Shown: positions 31,912 through 41,061, counted from the stretch's first letter. The stretch: DNA of 64,000 bases from Lawsonibacter hominis (GCF_014287895.1 NZ_JACOPP010000014.1:15763-79762); one strand, 5' to 3'. Numbers and translations: made by a program. Notes: generated from the sequence alone by a model not told the origin.

Positions 31912-32188
31912 TATTATTTCTATTCTTCAAACTTGCTGGCGGCGAACGGTTTGTCAAACCCGTTTGCGGACGGCAAGTCTACAGGGGATAGCCGCTTTAG
32001 CGGCGCAAGGGGGTGTAGCCACCTTGACGGAACGAAGTAACGCAACATTCTCGGTCAAGCAGTTTCTTTCTGCTGACAGAGAATGAAGCTCCGCAGAACG
32101 CACGATACTCCCGATAGGAGAGTATAGAAGTGCGCTCTTTAGTTCCTAAAGGGATTTTTCAACAGTTCAACAAATTGGAATTTGACGT
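31912..32188. other. Non-coding flank of the IS element, unrecognised
   Basis: AT-richer sequence with no supported gene. It holds an imperfect hairpin (ACTTGC...GCAAGT, about 31930-31979) and GCCGCTTTAGCGGC (31990-32003). It may be debris of an older mobile element; I see nothing more specific. Confidence 0.4.
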
Positions 32189-32671
32189 TTATAACTTCAG
32201 CGTAGCAATCAATTCCTCCCCGTCCATTTCCCCTGTCTCAACAAACCCAAATGAGCGGTACAGGTAACGGGCAATATCATTCTCTGGTTCATATGATAGC
32301 CAACAGTACTCTGCTTTACCACATGGTAATGATTTTATGAAATCTAATGCTAGACCAAGTGCTTCCTTTCCATATCCTTTATTTTGATACTTTCTATCTA
32401 TCATCAATCGCCAGAGATTGTAATTGCCTATGGCCACTGGTGGGGCATCGTCCCAATAATCGTCTGTGTCAAATCCAATCATCAAAAAACCTATCGGCGT
32501 ATCGTTCTCATATATTCCGAAAGGGAAGGCATAACCATTTCCTGTTATTGCTGTATATGCTTCAATAATACTTATATCATTATGCGCAACAAAATTTTCT
32601 TGCTCTTTGGCTACTCTCAACTTAAGAATGTCCCACACATTTTTCCCATTAACTTTCTCCAGTCTCAGCAT
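32189..32671 (-). CDS. GNAT family N-acetyltransferase (BltD/PaiA-like)
   Basis: A 160-residue acetyl-CoA-dependent acetyltransferase. The acetyl-CoA loop is YQNKGYGKEALGLALDF (Q/RxxGxG/A), and the C-terminal motif B is ARYLYRSFGFVETGEMDGEE. It resembles the Bacillus BltD spermine/spermidine acetyltransferase in layout; the substrate is not certain. Its composition is AT-rich and it lies beside an insertion sequence and a tnpV remnant, so it was probably acquired. Transcribed alone. Confidence 0.82.
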   Translation of the reverse strand: MLRLEKVNGKNVWDILKLRVAKEQENFVAHNDISIIEAYTAITGNGYAFPFGIYENDTPIGFLMIGFDTDDYWDDAPPVAIGNYNLWRLMIDRKYQNKGYGKEALGLALDFIKSLPCGKAEYCWLSYEPENDIARYLYRSFGFVETGEMDGEELIATLKL

Positions 32672-32798
32672 ACTTTCATCCTCACAAACCAGAATTCATC
32701 TCGCTCTTTCGCTGAATAAAGTATATCAGAAAGATGTAAAAAATTCGATTATATGCACAAGAAACGCCCGAATATTTTTCGTCCGGGCATCCTCGGTA

Positions 32799-33035
32799 TC
32801 AATCATAAATCAGCTCAAACTTTACAATCGTTTCTGCCTGTACCTTGCAAGCGTTCATCTGCCGTACCCATTCTATTTGATTAACGGCTTTGAGTTGTTC
32901 GGTCACGCCGTTTCGCTTCGCGAGATCCGGCACGATCAACTCCATACGGTTTCGTGCCGCTTCTTCAATTTTGGCGCAATACTTTCTTATGGATGCCCAC
33001 CTATGGTGCGGCTTCCTGTTTTGGATATATTTCAC
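32799..33035 (-). pseudogene. tnpV: Truncated TnpV-like transposon protein
   Basis: The last 50 residues of this 78-residue frame (RMELIVPDLAKRNGVTEQLK then AVNQIEWVRQMNACKVQAET) match the C-terminal half of TnpV proteins of clostridial transposons as I remember them, which are about 115-125 residues. The N-terminal 28 residues do not fit, so the 5' part has been lost or replaced. No other gene of such a transposon is nearby. Confidence 0.65.
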
Positions 33036-33093
33036 AGCTAAAAATATTACGATGAGTATAATTTAAAGTTTTGTAAACGAGGTGGAAATGCAT

Positions 33094-33126
33094 GGAAACG
33101 CCCCCTGCCCAGGTTGGGCAGGGGGC
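33094..33126 (-). terminator. Terminator of the AbrB-type gene
   Basis: GCCCCCTGCCC (33100-33110), loop of 5, complement 33116-33126; minus strand continues GTTTCC. Weak U-tract. Confidence 0.5.
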
Positions 33127-33147
33127 GCGGCGTCCCGGTAAAAGGGC

Positions 33148-33390
33148 TTACTTCGCCTGAAGTTCCTTGATGCAGTTGGGGCAGACGTTCTTGCCCTTAA
33201 AATTGATGACACCCTTTGCGTCGTCACAGAAAATGCAAGCGGGCTGGTACTTCTTCAAGACGATGGAGGTACCGTCCACATAGATTTCAAGAGAGTCCTT
33301 CTCCGCAATATCCAGGGTGCGCCTCAGTTCGATCGGAAGAACGATGCGCCCAAGTTCATCGACCTTCCGCACAATACCGGTGGATTTCAT
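33148..33390 (-). CDS. AbrB/MazE-type transition-state regulator with zinc-ribbon tail
   Basis: An 80-residue protein. Residues 1-48 form a swapped-hairpin AbrB domain (STGIVRKVDELGRIVLPIEL, then LEIYVDGTSIVLKKY). The tail has CIFC and CPNC pairs, likely a small zinc site. This arrangement is common in clostridial AbrB/SpoVT-like regulators of stationary phase. The first helix-strand positions are intact, so DNA binding is expected. It sits at the edge of the AT-rich island, divergent from spmA with an AT-rich 249-base gap. Confidence 0.88.
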   Translation of the reverse strand: MKSTGIVRKVDELGRIVLPIELRRTLDIAEKDSLEIYVDGTSIVLKKYQPACIFCDDAKGVINFKGKNVCPNCIKELQAK

Positions 33391-33639
33391 AGATTACTAC
33401 TTCCTTTCCCCATGAACTGCCCTAGCTTCCCGTCAAGAAGAAGCTGATATATTTCATTATAACACATGGTATTTCAATGTCAATTCAAATTTGGAAAAAT
33501 TTTGACTATATATGTATGTTTCTATCTAAAAATGGAAAATAAGGAGGCGCGCTCTGCAAAAGGGCAAAGTTGGAAAAACAGGAATGGAACCGTGGGACGG
33601 GCCATATAGATAGGGGGAGGGAAAAGGAGGCGTGTGGCG

Positions 33640-34218
33640 ATGGCGATGGCGGTGATCTGGACGGGGATGGTGGTAGCGGCCGTTCTGTGCGGCCTGGCCA
33701 CGGGAAACGGACCGGCCGTTGCGGCGGCGGCAATGGAAGGCGCGGCGGCCGCCGTGGAGCTGTGCCTGTCCATGGCCGGTATCCTCTGCCTGTGGATGGG
33801 CGTTATGGAGGTGATGCGCCGCTCCGGCCTGTCCGACGGCCTGTCCCGGCTGCTGCGGCCCATCCTGCGGCGGCTCTACCCGGAATTTGCGCGGGATCGG
33901 GACGTCATGGACAGTATCTCGGCCAATGTTTCCGCCAACCTGCTGGGGTTGGGCAACGCCGCTACGCCGCTGGGGATCCAGGCCGCCCGGCAGATGAGCC
34001 GGAAGACGCCGGGGGTGGCCTCCGATCCGTTATGCATGCTGGTGGTGTGCAACACCGCCTCCATCCAGCTCATCCCCACCACCGTGGCCAGCGTCCGCCT
34101 GGCTGCCGGAAGTGCCGCGCCGTTTGACATCCTGCCCGCCGTCTGGCTGGCCTCGGCCATCTCAGTGTGCGTGGGCATCCTGGCGGCGAAGGTGTTTGCA
34201 AGGCTGTGGAGGAAGTAG
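33640..34218 (+). CDS. spmA: Spore maturation protein A
   Basis: A 192-residue membrane protein with four or five hydrophobic segments. It has the nucleoside-transporter-gate signature VSANLLGLGNAATPLGIQAA near the centre. SpmA with SpmB is needed for spore core dehydration in bacilli. The start is ATG 33640, nine bases after AAGGAGG; the in-frame GTG at 33634 is too close. spmB begins two bases after the stop. Confidence 0.93.
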   Translation: MAMAVIWTGMVVAAVLCGLATGNGPAVAAAAMEGAAAAVELCLSMAGILCLWMGVMEVMRRSGLSDGLSRLLRPILRRLYPEFARDRDVMDSISANVSANLLGLGNAATPLGIQAARQMSRKTPGVASDPLCMLVVCNTASIQLIPTTVASVRLAAGSAAPFDILPAVWLASAISVCVGILAAKVFARLWRK

Positions 34219-34220
34219 GG

Positions 34221-34742
34221 ATGGAACTGTTTTTTACCATGCTGGTGCCCCTGATCATCGCCGCCGTGGCCCTGTATGGAATGGCGCGGCGGGTGGACGT
34301 GTACGACGCGGTCGTCCAGGGGGCCGGCGAGGGCCTGGGAGTGCTCATCAAGATCGTGCCGCCGCTGGTGGGGCTGCTGACGGCGGTGTATATGCTGCGC
34401 GCATCCGGCGCGCTGGAGCTGGCGGCCCAGGCCCTTGCGCCGGTGCTCACCCGGCTGGGCATCCCGCCGGAGACGGTGGCGCTGATGCTGGTGCGGCCGG
34501 TCAGCGGCAGCGCGGCGCTGGGCGTCGGAGCGGAGCTGATCTCCACCTATGGGCCGGACTCGCAGATCGGGCGCACGGCGGCGGTGATGCTGGGCTCCAC
34601 GGAGACTACGTTTTATACCATCGCGGTCTATTTCGGCGCGGCGGGGATCGTAAAGACCCGTTATGCCGTCCCTGCCGCCCTTTGCGCCGACCTGGCAGGC
34701 TTCATGGCCGCCGCCTGGGCCGTGCGTGTGATCTTCCATTAA
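34221..34742 (+). CDS. spmB: Spore maturation protein B
   Basis: A 173-residue partner of SpmA with hydrophobic helices throughout. VRPVSGSAALGVGAELISTY and MLGSTETTFYTIAVYFGAAG are typical of the family. The ATG at 34221 follows GGAGGAAGTAGGG. The gene is coupled to spmA and supports a sporulating host. A bidirectional hairpin terminator starts at its stop codon. Confidence 0.93.
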   Translation: MELFFTMLVPLIIAAVALYGMARRVDVYDAVVQGAGEGLGVLIKIVPPLVGLLTAVYMLRASGALELAAQALAPVLTRLGIPPETVALMLVRPVSGSAALGVGAELISTYGPDSQIGRTAAVMLGSTETTFYTIAVYFGAAGIVKTRYAVPAALCADLAGFMAAAWAVRVIFH

Positions 34743-34774
34743 AAACGGCGCTTCGGTCAGGGACCGAGGCGCCG
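34741..34774. terminator. Bidirectional terminator between spmB and the AI-2E gene
   Basis: ACGGCGCTTCGGTC pairs with GACCGAGGCGCCGT with one mismatch. The minus strand runs into TTTTT, so it best serves the minus-strand gene. Confidence 0.7.
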
Positions 34775-34801
34775 TCAGGCTGTTTGGATGTGCAGGGCAG
34801 A

Positions 34802-35914
34802 TCAGGAGGCCCGGTCCAGGCGCCAGTGTACATCCCGCCGGAGCAGGGTATAGAGGACCGACGCAATGGGGACGCTGAGCAGGACGCCTACCAGACCCAT
34901 CAGCCCGCCGCCGACTGTGACGGCGGCCAGTACCCAAATGCCCGGCAGGCCGATGGAGGTGCCCACCACCTTGGGATAGATCACATTGCCTTCGATCTGC
35001 TGGAGGATCACCAGGAAGATCAGGAAGGTGACCGCCTTGAGCGGGGAGACCATCAACAGCAGCAGAGCGGAAAGAATCGCCCCGATGTAGGCCCCGGCCA
35101 CGGGGATGAGCGCGGAGGAGCCGATGATGACCCCGATGAGAGGGGCATAGTCCGGCTGAATGAAGAGCATGCCGATGGAGCACAATCCGCCCAGAATGCA
35201 GGCCTCGATAAGCTGGCCGGTGACGAAGTGGGTGAAGGTATCCCCTGTGAGGTGTACCACGTCCAGGATTGGGTCGGCAAATTTTGGAGGGACGTAGGCC
35301 CGGAGCAGCCGGCGGCACTGGGAGAGCAGGCGTTCCTTGCCGGAGAGCATGTAGATCGAGAACACCAGAGCCAGCACTCCGGTGACTACCATGGACACCA
35401 GTCCGCTGGTAAACTCCAGCAGGTGGGGGCCCAGGTCGGAGAGGAAGGCCAGCACCTGGTCGAACAGGTTCTGGAGGGGGGCCTTCAGACTGGACAGGTC
35501 CAGGGTGTCCAGCTTGAGGTAGGCCAAAAGCTCGTTGGTCCAGGTTTGCAGATTGTTGAGGTACCCGCTCAAGCTGCCCACGAAGATCTGGATGCTCTGT
35601 GCCAGCTTGGGCACCACGAAAGAGAAGATGGCGCTGATGACGATCACCAGCACCAGATAGGAGGTGACCACCGCCAGGGGGCGCGCCCATCCGGACGCCC
35701 GGGTCCTGCCGAGGCCGCGGCCATACAGGCGGCAGAAAAAGTGACAGGGCCGGTTGAGCACAAAAGCAATGCCAAAGCCGATGAAAAGAGGCTTGAACAG
35801 TCCCAGCAGGCGCCAGAGGCCGCCGCTCACCACGTCCAGACGGGCCAGCGCCATGACCAGCACCACCGCATAGGTGATGATCAGCAGAATGCTTTTGAAG
35901 AGCTTTCTATCCAT
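34802..35914 (-). CDS. AI-2E family transporter / YtvI-like membrane protein
   Basis: A 370-residue protein with about eight membrane segments: two at the N-terminus, one near 85-105, and a cluster in the C-terminal half. The C-terminal signature is the GVIIGSSALIPVAGAYIGAI and GNVIYPKVVGTSIGLPGIWV region of the AI-2E/PerM family. The substrate is unknown; in sporulating bacteria a relative is YtvI. ATG follows AAGGAGGAGCC. Confidence 0.88.
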   Translation of the reverse strand: MDRKLFKSILLIITYAVVLVMALARLDVVSGGLWRLLGLFKPLFIGFGIAFVLNRPCHFFCRLYGRGLGRTRASGWARPLAVVTSYLVLVIVISAIFSFVVPKLAQSIQIFVGSLSGYLNNLQTWTNELLAYLKLDTLDLSSLKAPLQNLFDQVLAFLSDLGPHLLEFTSGLVSMVVTGVLALVFSIYMLSGKERLLSQCRRLLRAYVPPKFADPILDVVHLTGDTFTHFVTGQLIEACILGGLCSIGMLFIQPDYAPLIGVIIGSSALIPVAGAYIGAILSALLLLMVSPLKAVTFLIFLVILQQIEGNVIYPKVVGTSIGLPGIWVLAAVTVGGGLMGLVGVLLSVPIASVLYTLLRRDVHWRLDRAS

Positions 35915-36040
35915 GGCTCCTCCTTAATATAATTCTTGAAACGCCTGAGCACACTATAGCATCGGCAGGCCGGTGCCGTCAATCGAAGGAACAGATTTTT
36001 AAGGAAAGATTAATGGTTGGCGGCAATTTCTAAAATTTGC

Positions 36041-36069
36041 TTGACAAAACGCGATAAGACTCGTATAAT
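36041..36069 (+). promoter_or_regulatory. Consensus promoter of iscS-iscU
   Basis: TTGACA (36041-36046), 17-base spacer, TATAAT (36064-36069), about 63 bases before iscS. Confidence 0.82.
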
Positions 36070-36131
36070 CATAGTAAACATATAGGAATTATGTATTTTA
36101 AGCAAGACGATCCAGGAAAGGAGACATCGCC

Positions 36132-37319
36132 ATGTCGCGAATTGTTTATGCCGACCATGCGGCCACCACGGCCCTGTCCGATACGGCCCTGAAGGCCATG
36201 CTCCCTTATTTTAACCAGAGCTATGGAAACCCCTCCAGTCTCTATTCGTTTGCCCAGCAGGCCAAATCCGACCTGGAGGCGGCCCGGGCCCAGGTGGCCG
36301 CCTGCCTGAACGCCCAACCGGAGGAGATTTATTTCACCTCCTGCGGCAGCGAGTCCGACAACTGGGCGCTGCGGGGCGTGGCTGAGCAGAAGAAGGACAA
36401 GGGGAGGCACATCATTACCTCCGCCATCGAGCACCACGCGATCCTCCATACCGCCCGGTATCTGGAGAAGCAGGGCTTTGAGGTCACCTATCTGCCGGTG
36501 GACGGCCAGGGACGGGTGGACCCCGCCGCCGTGAAGGCGGCCCTCCGCCCGGATACGATCCTCATCTCCATTATGACCGCCAACAACGAGATCGGCACCA
36601 TCGAGCCAATCGCGGAGATCGGGGCGATCGCCCGGGAAGCGGGCGTACTCTTCCACACCGATGCGGTACAGGCTGTGGGCCATATCCCGGTGGATGTTCA
36701 GGCATGGAAGGTGGATCTGCTGTCTCTGTCCGGGCACAAGTTCCGGGGCCCCCGGGGGATGGGGGCGCTCTATGTCCGCAAGGGGGTGCGCCTGCCGCCG
36801 CTGATGTTCGGCGGCGGTCAGGAGAAAGGCCGCCGGGCGGGCACCGAGAATGTGGCCGGGGCTGTGGGCCTGGCCGCCGCGCTGCGGGAGGCGACGGATG
36901 GTCTGGCCGCCGAGTCCGCCCGTCTGTCCGCCCTGCGGGATAAGCTCGCCGCCGGACTGGGGCGTATCCCCTATTCCCGCCTGACGGGCGATCCGGTCAA
37001 CCGTCTGCCGGGAACCGCGTCCTTCGTCTTCGAGGGCGTGGAGGGCGAGGCCCTGCTGCTGCTGCTGGACGCCCGAGGGATCTGCGCCTCTTCCGGCTCC
37101 GCCTGTTCCTCGGCCTCCCTGGACCCGTCCCACGTGCTGCTGGCCATCGGCCTGCCCCATGCGATCGCCCACGGCTCCCTGCGCCTTACTTTGGGAGCGG
37201 AGAACACCGAGGAGGACGTAGCGTATCTGCTGCAGGAAGTGCCCCGGGTGGTCCAGTATCTGCGGGAGATGTCCCCTGTGTGGGACAAAGCGGCGGGGAA
37301 GCCCACCTGGGAACTGTAA
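36132..37319 (+). CDS. iscS: Cysteine desulfurase
   Basis: A 395-residue class V PLP enzyme taking sulfur from cysteine for Fe-S cluster assembly. The PLP lysine is K203 (LSLSGHKFRGPRG) and the persulfide cysteine is C325 (SSGSACSS). The N-terminus YADHAATTALS is typical. The SGSACSS loop and the iscU gene 27 bases downstream point to the NifS/IscS type. ATG follows AAAGGAGACATCGCC. No iscR is nearby. Confidence 0.95.
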   Translation: MSRIVYADHAATTALSDTALKAMLPYFNQSYGNPSSLYSFAQQAKSDLEAARAQVAACLNAQPEEIYFTSCGSESDNWALRGVAEQKKDKGRHIITSAIEHHAILHTARYLEKQGFEVTYLPVDGQGRVDPAAVKAALRPDTILISIMTANNEIGTIEPIAEIGAIAREAGVLFHTDAVQAVGHIPVDVQAWKVDLLSLSGHKFRGPRGMGALYVRKGVRLPPLMFGGGQEKGRRAGTENVAGAVGLAAALREATDGLAAESARLSALRDKLAAGLGRIPYSRLTGDPVNRLPGTASFVFEGVEGEALLLLLDARGICASSGSACSSASLDPSHVLLAIGLPHAIAHGSLRLTLGAENTEEDVAYLLQEVPRVVQYLREMSPVWDKAAGKPTWEL

Positions 37320-37346
37320 TGCCGTAATATTGAAAGGAGATATTCC

Positions 37347-37787
37347 ATGCTGTATTCTGATAAGGTCATGGACCATTTTGAGCATCCACGGAATGTGGGC
37401 GAGATTGCGGATGCCGACGGGGTGGGCCAGGTCGGCAACCCCAAGTGCGGCGATATTATGAAAATGTACCTCAAGATCGACGATAAGGGCGTGATCACCG
37501 ACGTAAAGTTCAAGACCTTCGGCTGCGGCTCCGCCATCGCCACCTCCTCCATGGCCACGGAGATGATCCGCGGAAAGACCATCGACGAGGCCATGGGACT
37601 GACCAACGCCGCCGTGGCGGAGGCGCTGGACGGGCTGCCCGGCTATAAGATGCACTGTTCCGTTCTGGCGGAGGAGGCCATCAAGGCCGCCTTGGCCGAC
37701 TATTACCGCCGGCAGGGGAACGCGGTACCCGAGGAGCTGAAGCTCCCCTGCGACGGCGACGAGCACAGCTGCTGCGCCTGCCGCTGA
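37347..37787 (+). CDS. iscU: Fe-S cluster scaffold protein
   Basis: A 146-residue NifU N-terminal-type scaffold. Cluster cysteines are C34 (NPKCGD), C60 (TFGCGSAIA) and C104 (KMHCSVLAE), the three conserved positions. A short extra C-terminal tail ends SCCACR and could bind metal. ATG follows GAAAGGAGATATTCC. It is the partner of iscS, and a terminator follows. Confidence 0.95.
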   Translation: MLYSDKVMDHFEHPRNVGEIADADGVGQVGNPKCGDIMKMYLKIDDKGVITDVKFKTFGCGSAIATSSMATEMIRGKTIDEAMGLTNAAVAEALDGLPGYKMHCSVLAEEAIKAALADYYRRQGNAVPEELKLPCDGDEHSCCACR

Positions 37788-37805
37788 GAAACGGCGCACC
37801 GTCCC

Positions 37806-37839
37806 AAGCCCCGGAACCCGGCTGGTTCCGGGGCTTTTT
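37806..37839 (+). terminator. Terminator after iscU
   Basis: AAGCCCCGGAACC (37806-37818), loop of 5, complement 37824-37836, then TTTG. Confidence 0.85.
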
Positions 37840-37842
37840 GGC

Positions 37843-37871
37843 TTGACAGGGGGGCGTGGTTGGCATAGAAT
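37843..37871 (+). promoter_or_regulatory. Promoter of metN-metI
   Basis: TTGACA (37843-37848), 17-base spacer, TAGAAT (37866-37871). A CCCCG/CGGGG hairpin (37896-37918) lies in the leader, but no S-box or T-box is recognisable. Confidence 0.7.
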
Positions 37872-37958
37872 AGCCTATACGTGATACGGAAATATCCCCG
37901 CTTTTGGAGAAAACGGGGCGTTGGAACGGAATTTTGTCGTTAAGAGGAGTACGGGTCC

Positions 37959-38966
37959 GTGATTGAACTGAAGCATGTGTCAAAGACCTTCCCCACGGCG
38001 GACGGAACGTTTACCGCCTTGGAGGACATCAACCTGACCATTTCGGACGGAGACATTTTCGGCGTGGTGGGTATGTCCGGCGCGGGCAAGTCCACGCTGG
38101 TGCGGTGCATCAACCTGCTGGAACGGCCCAGCGCCGGGCAGGTGATCATCGACGGGGCGGATATGACCGCCCTCAGCGCCGGACAGCTGCGGCAGAAGCG
38201 CCGCTGTATCAGCATGATCTTCCAGCAGTTTAATCTGCTGATGCAGCGCACCTGCCTGAAAAATATCTGCTTCCCCCTGGAGATCGCCGGAGCTGGCGCG
38301 GCCCAGGCCAAACGCAGGGCCCTGGAGCTGCTGGAGATCGTGGGGCTGCCCGACAAGGCCGATGCCTATCCGGCCCAGCTCTCCGGCGGCCAGAAGCAGC
38401 GCATCGCCATCGCCCGGGCCCTGGCCTCCGATCCCAAGGTGCTTTTGTGCGACGAGGCCACCAGCGCGCTGGACCCCACCACCACCCGCTCCATCCTGCG
38501 GCTGATCCAGGACATCAACAAGCGCCTGGGCATCACCGTCATCGTTATCACCCATGAGATGACGGTTGTGGAGGAGATCTGCACCCATGTGGCGATCCTG
38601 GATCACGGCCATATGGTGGAGACCGGAACGGTAGAGGAGGTCTTCGCAAACCCCAAGACCGAGGCGGGGCGCAGGCTGGTCTACCCGGAGGGGGTGCAGG
38701 TCACCCGTCAGCTGCCGGGCAGCCACATCGTGCGGCTGGTCTTCAACGGCGGCACGGCCTATCAGCCCCTCATCGCCTGCCTTGCCATCGACTGCGGCGT
38801 CAAGGCCAATATCCTGGGGGCGGAGACCCGCAATGTGGATGGCCGGGCCTATGGGTATATCCTGCTGGGCCTGCCCGACGACGCGGACGAGGCCGGACGC
38901 GCCATGGCCTACCTCAGCGCCCAACGGGACGTGACGGTGGAGGAGGTGGAAAACTACCATGCCTGA
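37959..38966 (+). CDS. metN: Methionine ABC transporter ATP-binding protein
   Basis: The 335-residue ATPase starts at GTG 37959 behind GAGGAG. Walker A is GMSGAGKST, the signature is LSGGQKQRIAIARAL, and Walker B is VLLCDEATSALD. The C-terminal ~75 residues form the NIL domain that senses methionine in MetN and inhibits transport. It overlaps metI by eight bases. With metI and metQ it forms the D-methionine/L-methionine importer. Confidence 0.94.
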   Translation: MIELKHVSKTFPTADGTFTALEDINLTISDGDIFGVVGMSGAGKSTLVRCINLLERPSAGQVIIDGADMTALSAGQLRQKRRCISMIFQQFNLLMQRTCLKNICFPLEIAGAGAAQAKRRALELLEIVGLPDKADAYPAQLSGGQKQRIAIARALASDPKVLLCDEATSALDPTTTRSILRLIQDINKRLGITVIVITHEMTVVEEICTHVAILDHGHMVETGTVEEVFANPKTEAGRRLVYPEGVQVTRQLPGSHIVRLVFNGGTAYQPLIACLAIDCGVKANILGAETRNVDGRAYGYILLGLPDDADEAGRAMAYLSAQRDVTVEEVENYHA

Positions 38967-39714
38967 GCTGCTGAACAATCCGGAGATCCTGCGGCTGCTG
39001 GAGCTGTCCAAGAACGGCCTGCTCTTCGCCGTCTGGGAGACGCTTTATGTCACCGTGGTCGCCACGCTGTTCGCCTATGTCATCGGCCTGCCCCTGGGCG
39101 TGCTGGCGGTGGCGGGAGAGGAGGGCGGCGTGCTGCCCCTACCCCGGCCCGTCATGGCCGTGATCAACTTTGTCATCAATATCCTGCGCTCGGTACCCTT
39201 CCTGATCCTGATGGTCATCGTTATCCCGCTGTCCCGGCTCATCATCGGTACCAGTATTGGGACCGTGGCCACCATCATCCCCCTGATCGTGGCGGCGTTT
39301 CCCTTCGTGGCCCGGCTGGTGGAGGCATCCATCCGCGAGGTGGACAAGGGCGTCATCGAAGCGGCCCAGTCCATGGGCTGCTCTCCCTTCCAGATCATCT
39401 GGAAGGTCATGCTGCCGGAATCCCGTCCTTCTCTGATCTCCGGCTTCACCACCGCCTTTATCACCATCCTCAGCTACGGCGCCATGGCGGGCGCCATCGG
39501 CGGCGGCGGTTTGGGCTCCATGGCGCTGAACCTGGGCTATCAGCGCCAGATGAAGATCATCCTCTGGGTGTCTGTGGTGGTGCTGGTTATCCTGGTGCAG
39601 ATTTTCCAGTCCGCCGGGACCCGCGCGGCCGTGCGCCTGGACCGCCGCGTGGGCGACAAGGCCCGGAGGAAGGCCGCCCGGAAACGCAAAGCGGAAAAGG
39701 CCGGTCTCCAGTAA
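38959..39714 (+). CDS. metI: Methionine ABC transporter permease
   Basis: A 251-residue membrane protein with about five helices. The EAA loop EAAQSMGCSPFQIIWKVMLP contacts the ATPase. The C-terminal tail is very basic (KARRKAARKRKAEKAG), longer than I would expect for MetI. The start overlaps metN, indicating coupling. A terminator separates it from metQ, so metQ is transcribed on its own. Confidence 0.93.
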   Translation: MPELLNNPEILRLLELSKNGLLFAVWETLYVTVVATLFAYVIGLPLGVLAVAGEEGGVLPLPRPVMAVINFVINILRSVPFLILMVIVIPLSRLIIGTSIGTVATIIPLIVAAFPFVARLVEASIREVDKGVIEAAQSMGCSPFQIIWKVMLPESRPSLISGFTTAFITILSYGAMAGAIGGGGLGSMALNLGYQRQMKIILWVSVVVLVILVQIFQSAGTRAAVRLDRRVGDKARRKAARKRKAEKAGLQ

Positions 39715-39722
39715 AAATCGGC

Positions 39723-39761
39723 GGGGCGGGCAGAAAGCGGATTCTGTCCGCCCCTGTTTTT
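39723..39761 (+). terminator. Terminator after metI
   Basis: GGGGCGGGCAGAA (39723-39735) pairs with TTCTGTCCGCCCC (39742-39754), then TGTTTTTG. Confidence 0.85.
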
Positions 39762-39776
39762 GTGAAAAATGCCCGG

Positions 39777-39805
39777 TTGACAGATGGGCTTTGTCAGGTT
39801 AAACT
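39777..39805 (+). promoter_or_regulatory. Promoter of the T-box metQ-cysK operon
   Basis: TTGACA (39777-39782), 17-base spacer, TAAACT (39800-39805). Confidence 0.7.
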
Positions 39806-39840
39806 AAGTGCAACCCGGAGACAATGGAATATCGCCGACA

Positions 39841-40112
39841 AAGGCAATGAAAAGAAGAGTACGCGCGCAGATACGTCGCAGAGAGCCCGGACAGGTGGGA
39901 ACGGGCACGGAAGGGCGCGGGGAACATGGTCTTGGAGCCGCGCACCGAGTGCATGACGCATTAGGCTGCGACGGGGGCGCCCGTCATAGCGCAGGCGTAT
40001 CGGTCCGTCCCGTACGCGCAAAGGCCCCCGCCGCGAGGTGTGGGCGAAGCAAGGTGGTACCACGAAGCGGAATGCTCTCGTCCTTGATGCATGGCATCGA
40101 GGGCGTTTTTTT
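39841..40112 (+). promoter_or_regulatory. Methionine-specific T-box leader with terminator
   Basis: The T-box sequence AAGGTGGTACCACG (40051-40064) is present. Its UGGU bulge would pair with a charged-state-sensitive NCCA end having A73, as in tRNA-Met. Upstream stem I shows AGTA (39858-39861) and AGAGAG (39880-39885). The specifier loop GGAAC-AUG-G reads codon AUG (39926-39928). The terminator is CGTCCTTGATGC (40079-40090), loop atg, with 40094-40105 and seven T. Uncharged tRNA-Met should stabilise the antiterminator and switch on metQ-cysK. Confidence 0.88.
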
Positions 40113-40188
40113 ATCGGAGATTGTCCCCGGCCGGCGATGGCCCTGCCGCTTCCGTGGTATAACATTTTTTGAAAAAGGAGAATGCAAC

Positions 40189-41061
40189 ATGAAAAAATTT
40201 GTCTCTCTGCTCCTCACCGGCGTGCTGGCGTTCGGCCTGCTGGCCGGCTGCGGCAACAGCGGCACCGCCGCTTCCCCCGCCCCTGAGACGGCCGCGCCTG
40301 AGACCGGCACGCCCGAGACCGGCAGCCTGGAAGGTACCGTTCTTAAGGTAGGAGCCACGCCCGCGCCCCACGCCGAGATCCTGGAGGTGGTCAAGCAGCT
40401 GCTGGCCGAGCAGGGCATCACCCTGGAGATCACCGTCTTCAACGACTACATTCAGCCCAACACCGCGGTGGAGAACGGCGACCTGGACGCCAACTACTTC
40501 CAGCATATCACCTACATGGACGAGTTCAACGCCAGCAACGGCACCCACCTGGTCAGCGCCGCCGCCATCCACTACGAGCCCTTCGGCCTGTATGCCGGAA
40601 AGACCGACAGCCTGGACGCGCTGGCGGACGGCGCCCAGATCGCCGTGCCCAACGATACCACCAATGAGGCCCGTGCCCTGCTCCTGCTGCAGCAGGAGGG
40701 GCTGATCACCCTCAAGGAGGGCGCCGGCCTTACCGCCACCAAGGCGGATATCGCCGAGAACCCCAAGAACCTGGACATCGTGGAGCTGGAGGCCAGCCAG
40801 CTGCCTGTGCGTCTGGCGGACGTGGATATGGCCGTCATCAACGGCAACTACGCCATCGACGCCGGGCTGAAGGTGTCCGACGCCCTGGCCGTTGAGGCTG
40901 CCGACGGCGAGGCGGGCACCGCCTACGCCAATGTGCTCACCGTCAAGGAGGGCCGGGAGAACGAGCCCGCCATCCAGGCCCTGGTGGAGGCCCTCCAGAG
41001 CCAGCAGGTCAAGGATTTCATTGATGAGACCTACGACGGCGCCGTGGTCGCCGTATTCTAA
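40189..41061 (+). CDS. metQ: Methionine ABC transporter substrate-binding lipoprotein
   Basis: A 290-residue NlpA/MetQ lipoprotein. The signal peptide MKKFVSLLLTGVLAFGLLAG ends at a lipobox Cys (LAGC), followed by a Ser/Pro/Glu-rich linker with repeated PETG-like units. The mature domain begins LKVGATPAPHAEIL. ATG follows AAAAAGGAGAATGCAAC. It is controlled by the T-box and supplies metN-metI with substrate. Confidence 0.94.
   Translation: MKKFVSLLLTGVLAFGLLAGCGNSGTAASPAPETAAPETGTPETGSLEGTVLKVGATPAPHAEILEVVKQLLAEQGITLEITVFNDYIQPNTAVENGDLDANYFQHITYMDEFNASNGTHLVSAAAIHYEPFGLYAGKTDSLDALADGAQIAVPNDTTNEARALLLLQQEGLITLKEGAGLTATKADIAENPKNLDIVELEASQLPVRLADVDMAVINGNYAIDAGLKVSDALAVEAADGEAGTAYANVLTVKEGRENEPAIQALVEALQSQQVKDFIDETYDGAVVAVF

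Noticed and set aside
37872..37958. SAM riboswitch or T-box before metN
   Set aside because: The leader is under 90 bases with a single short hairpin and lacks the conserved sequences of either class.
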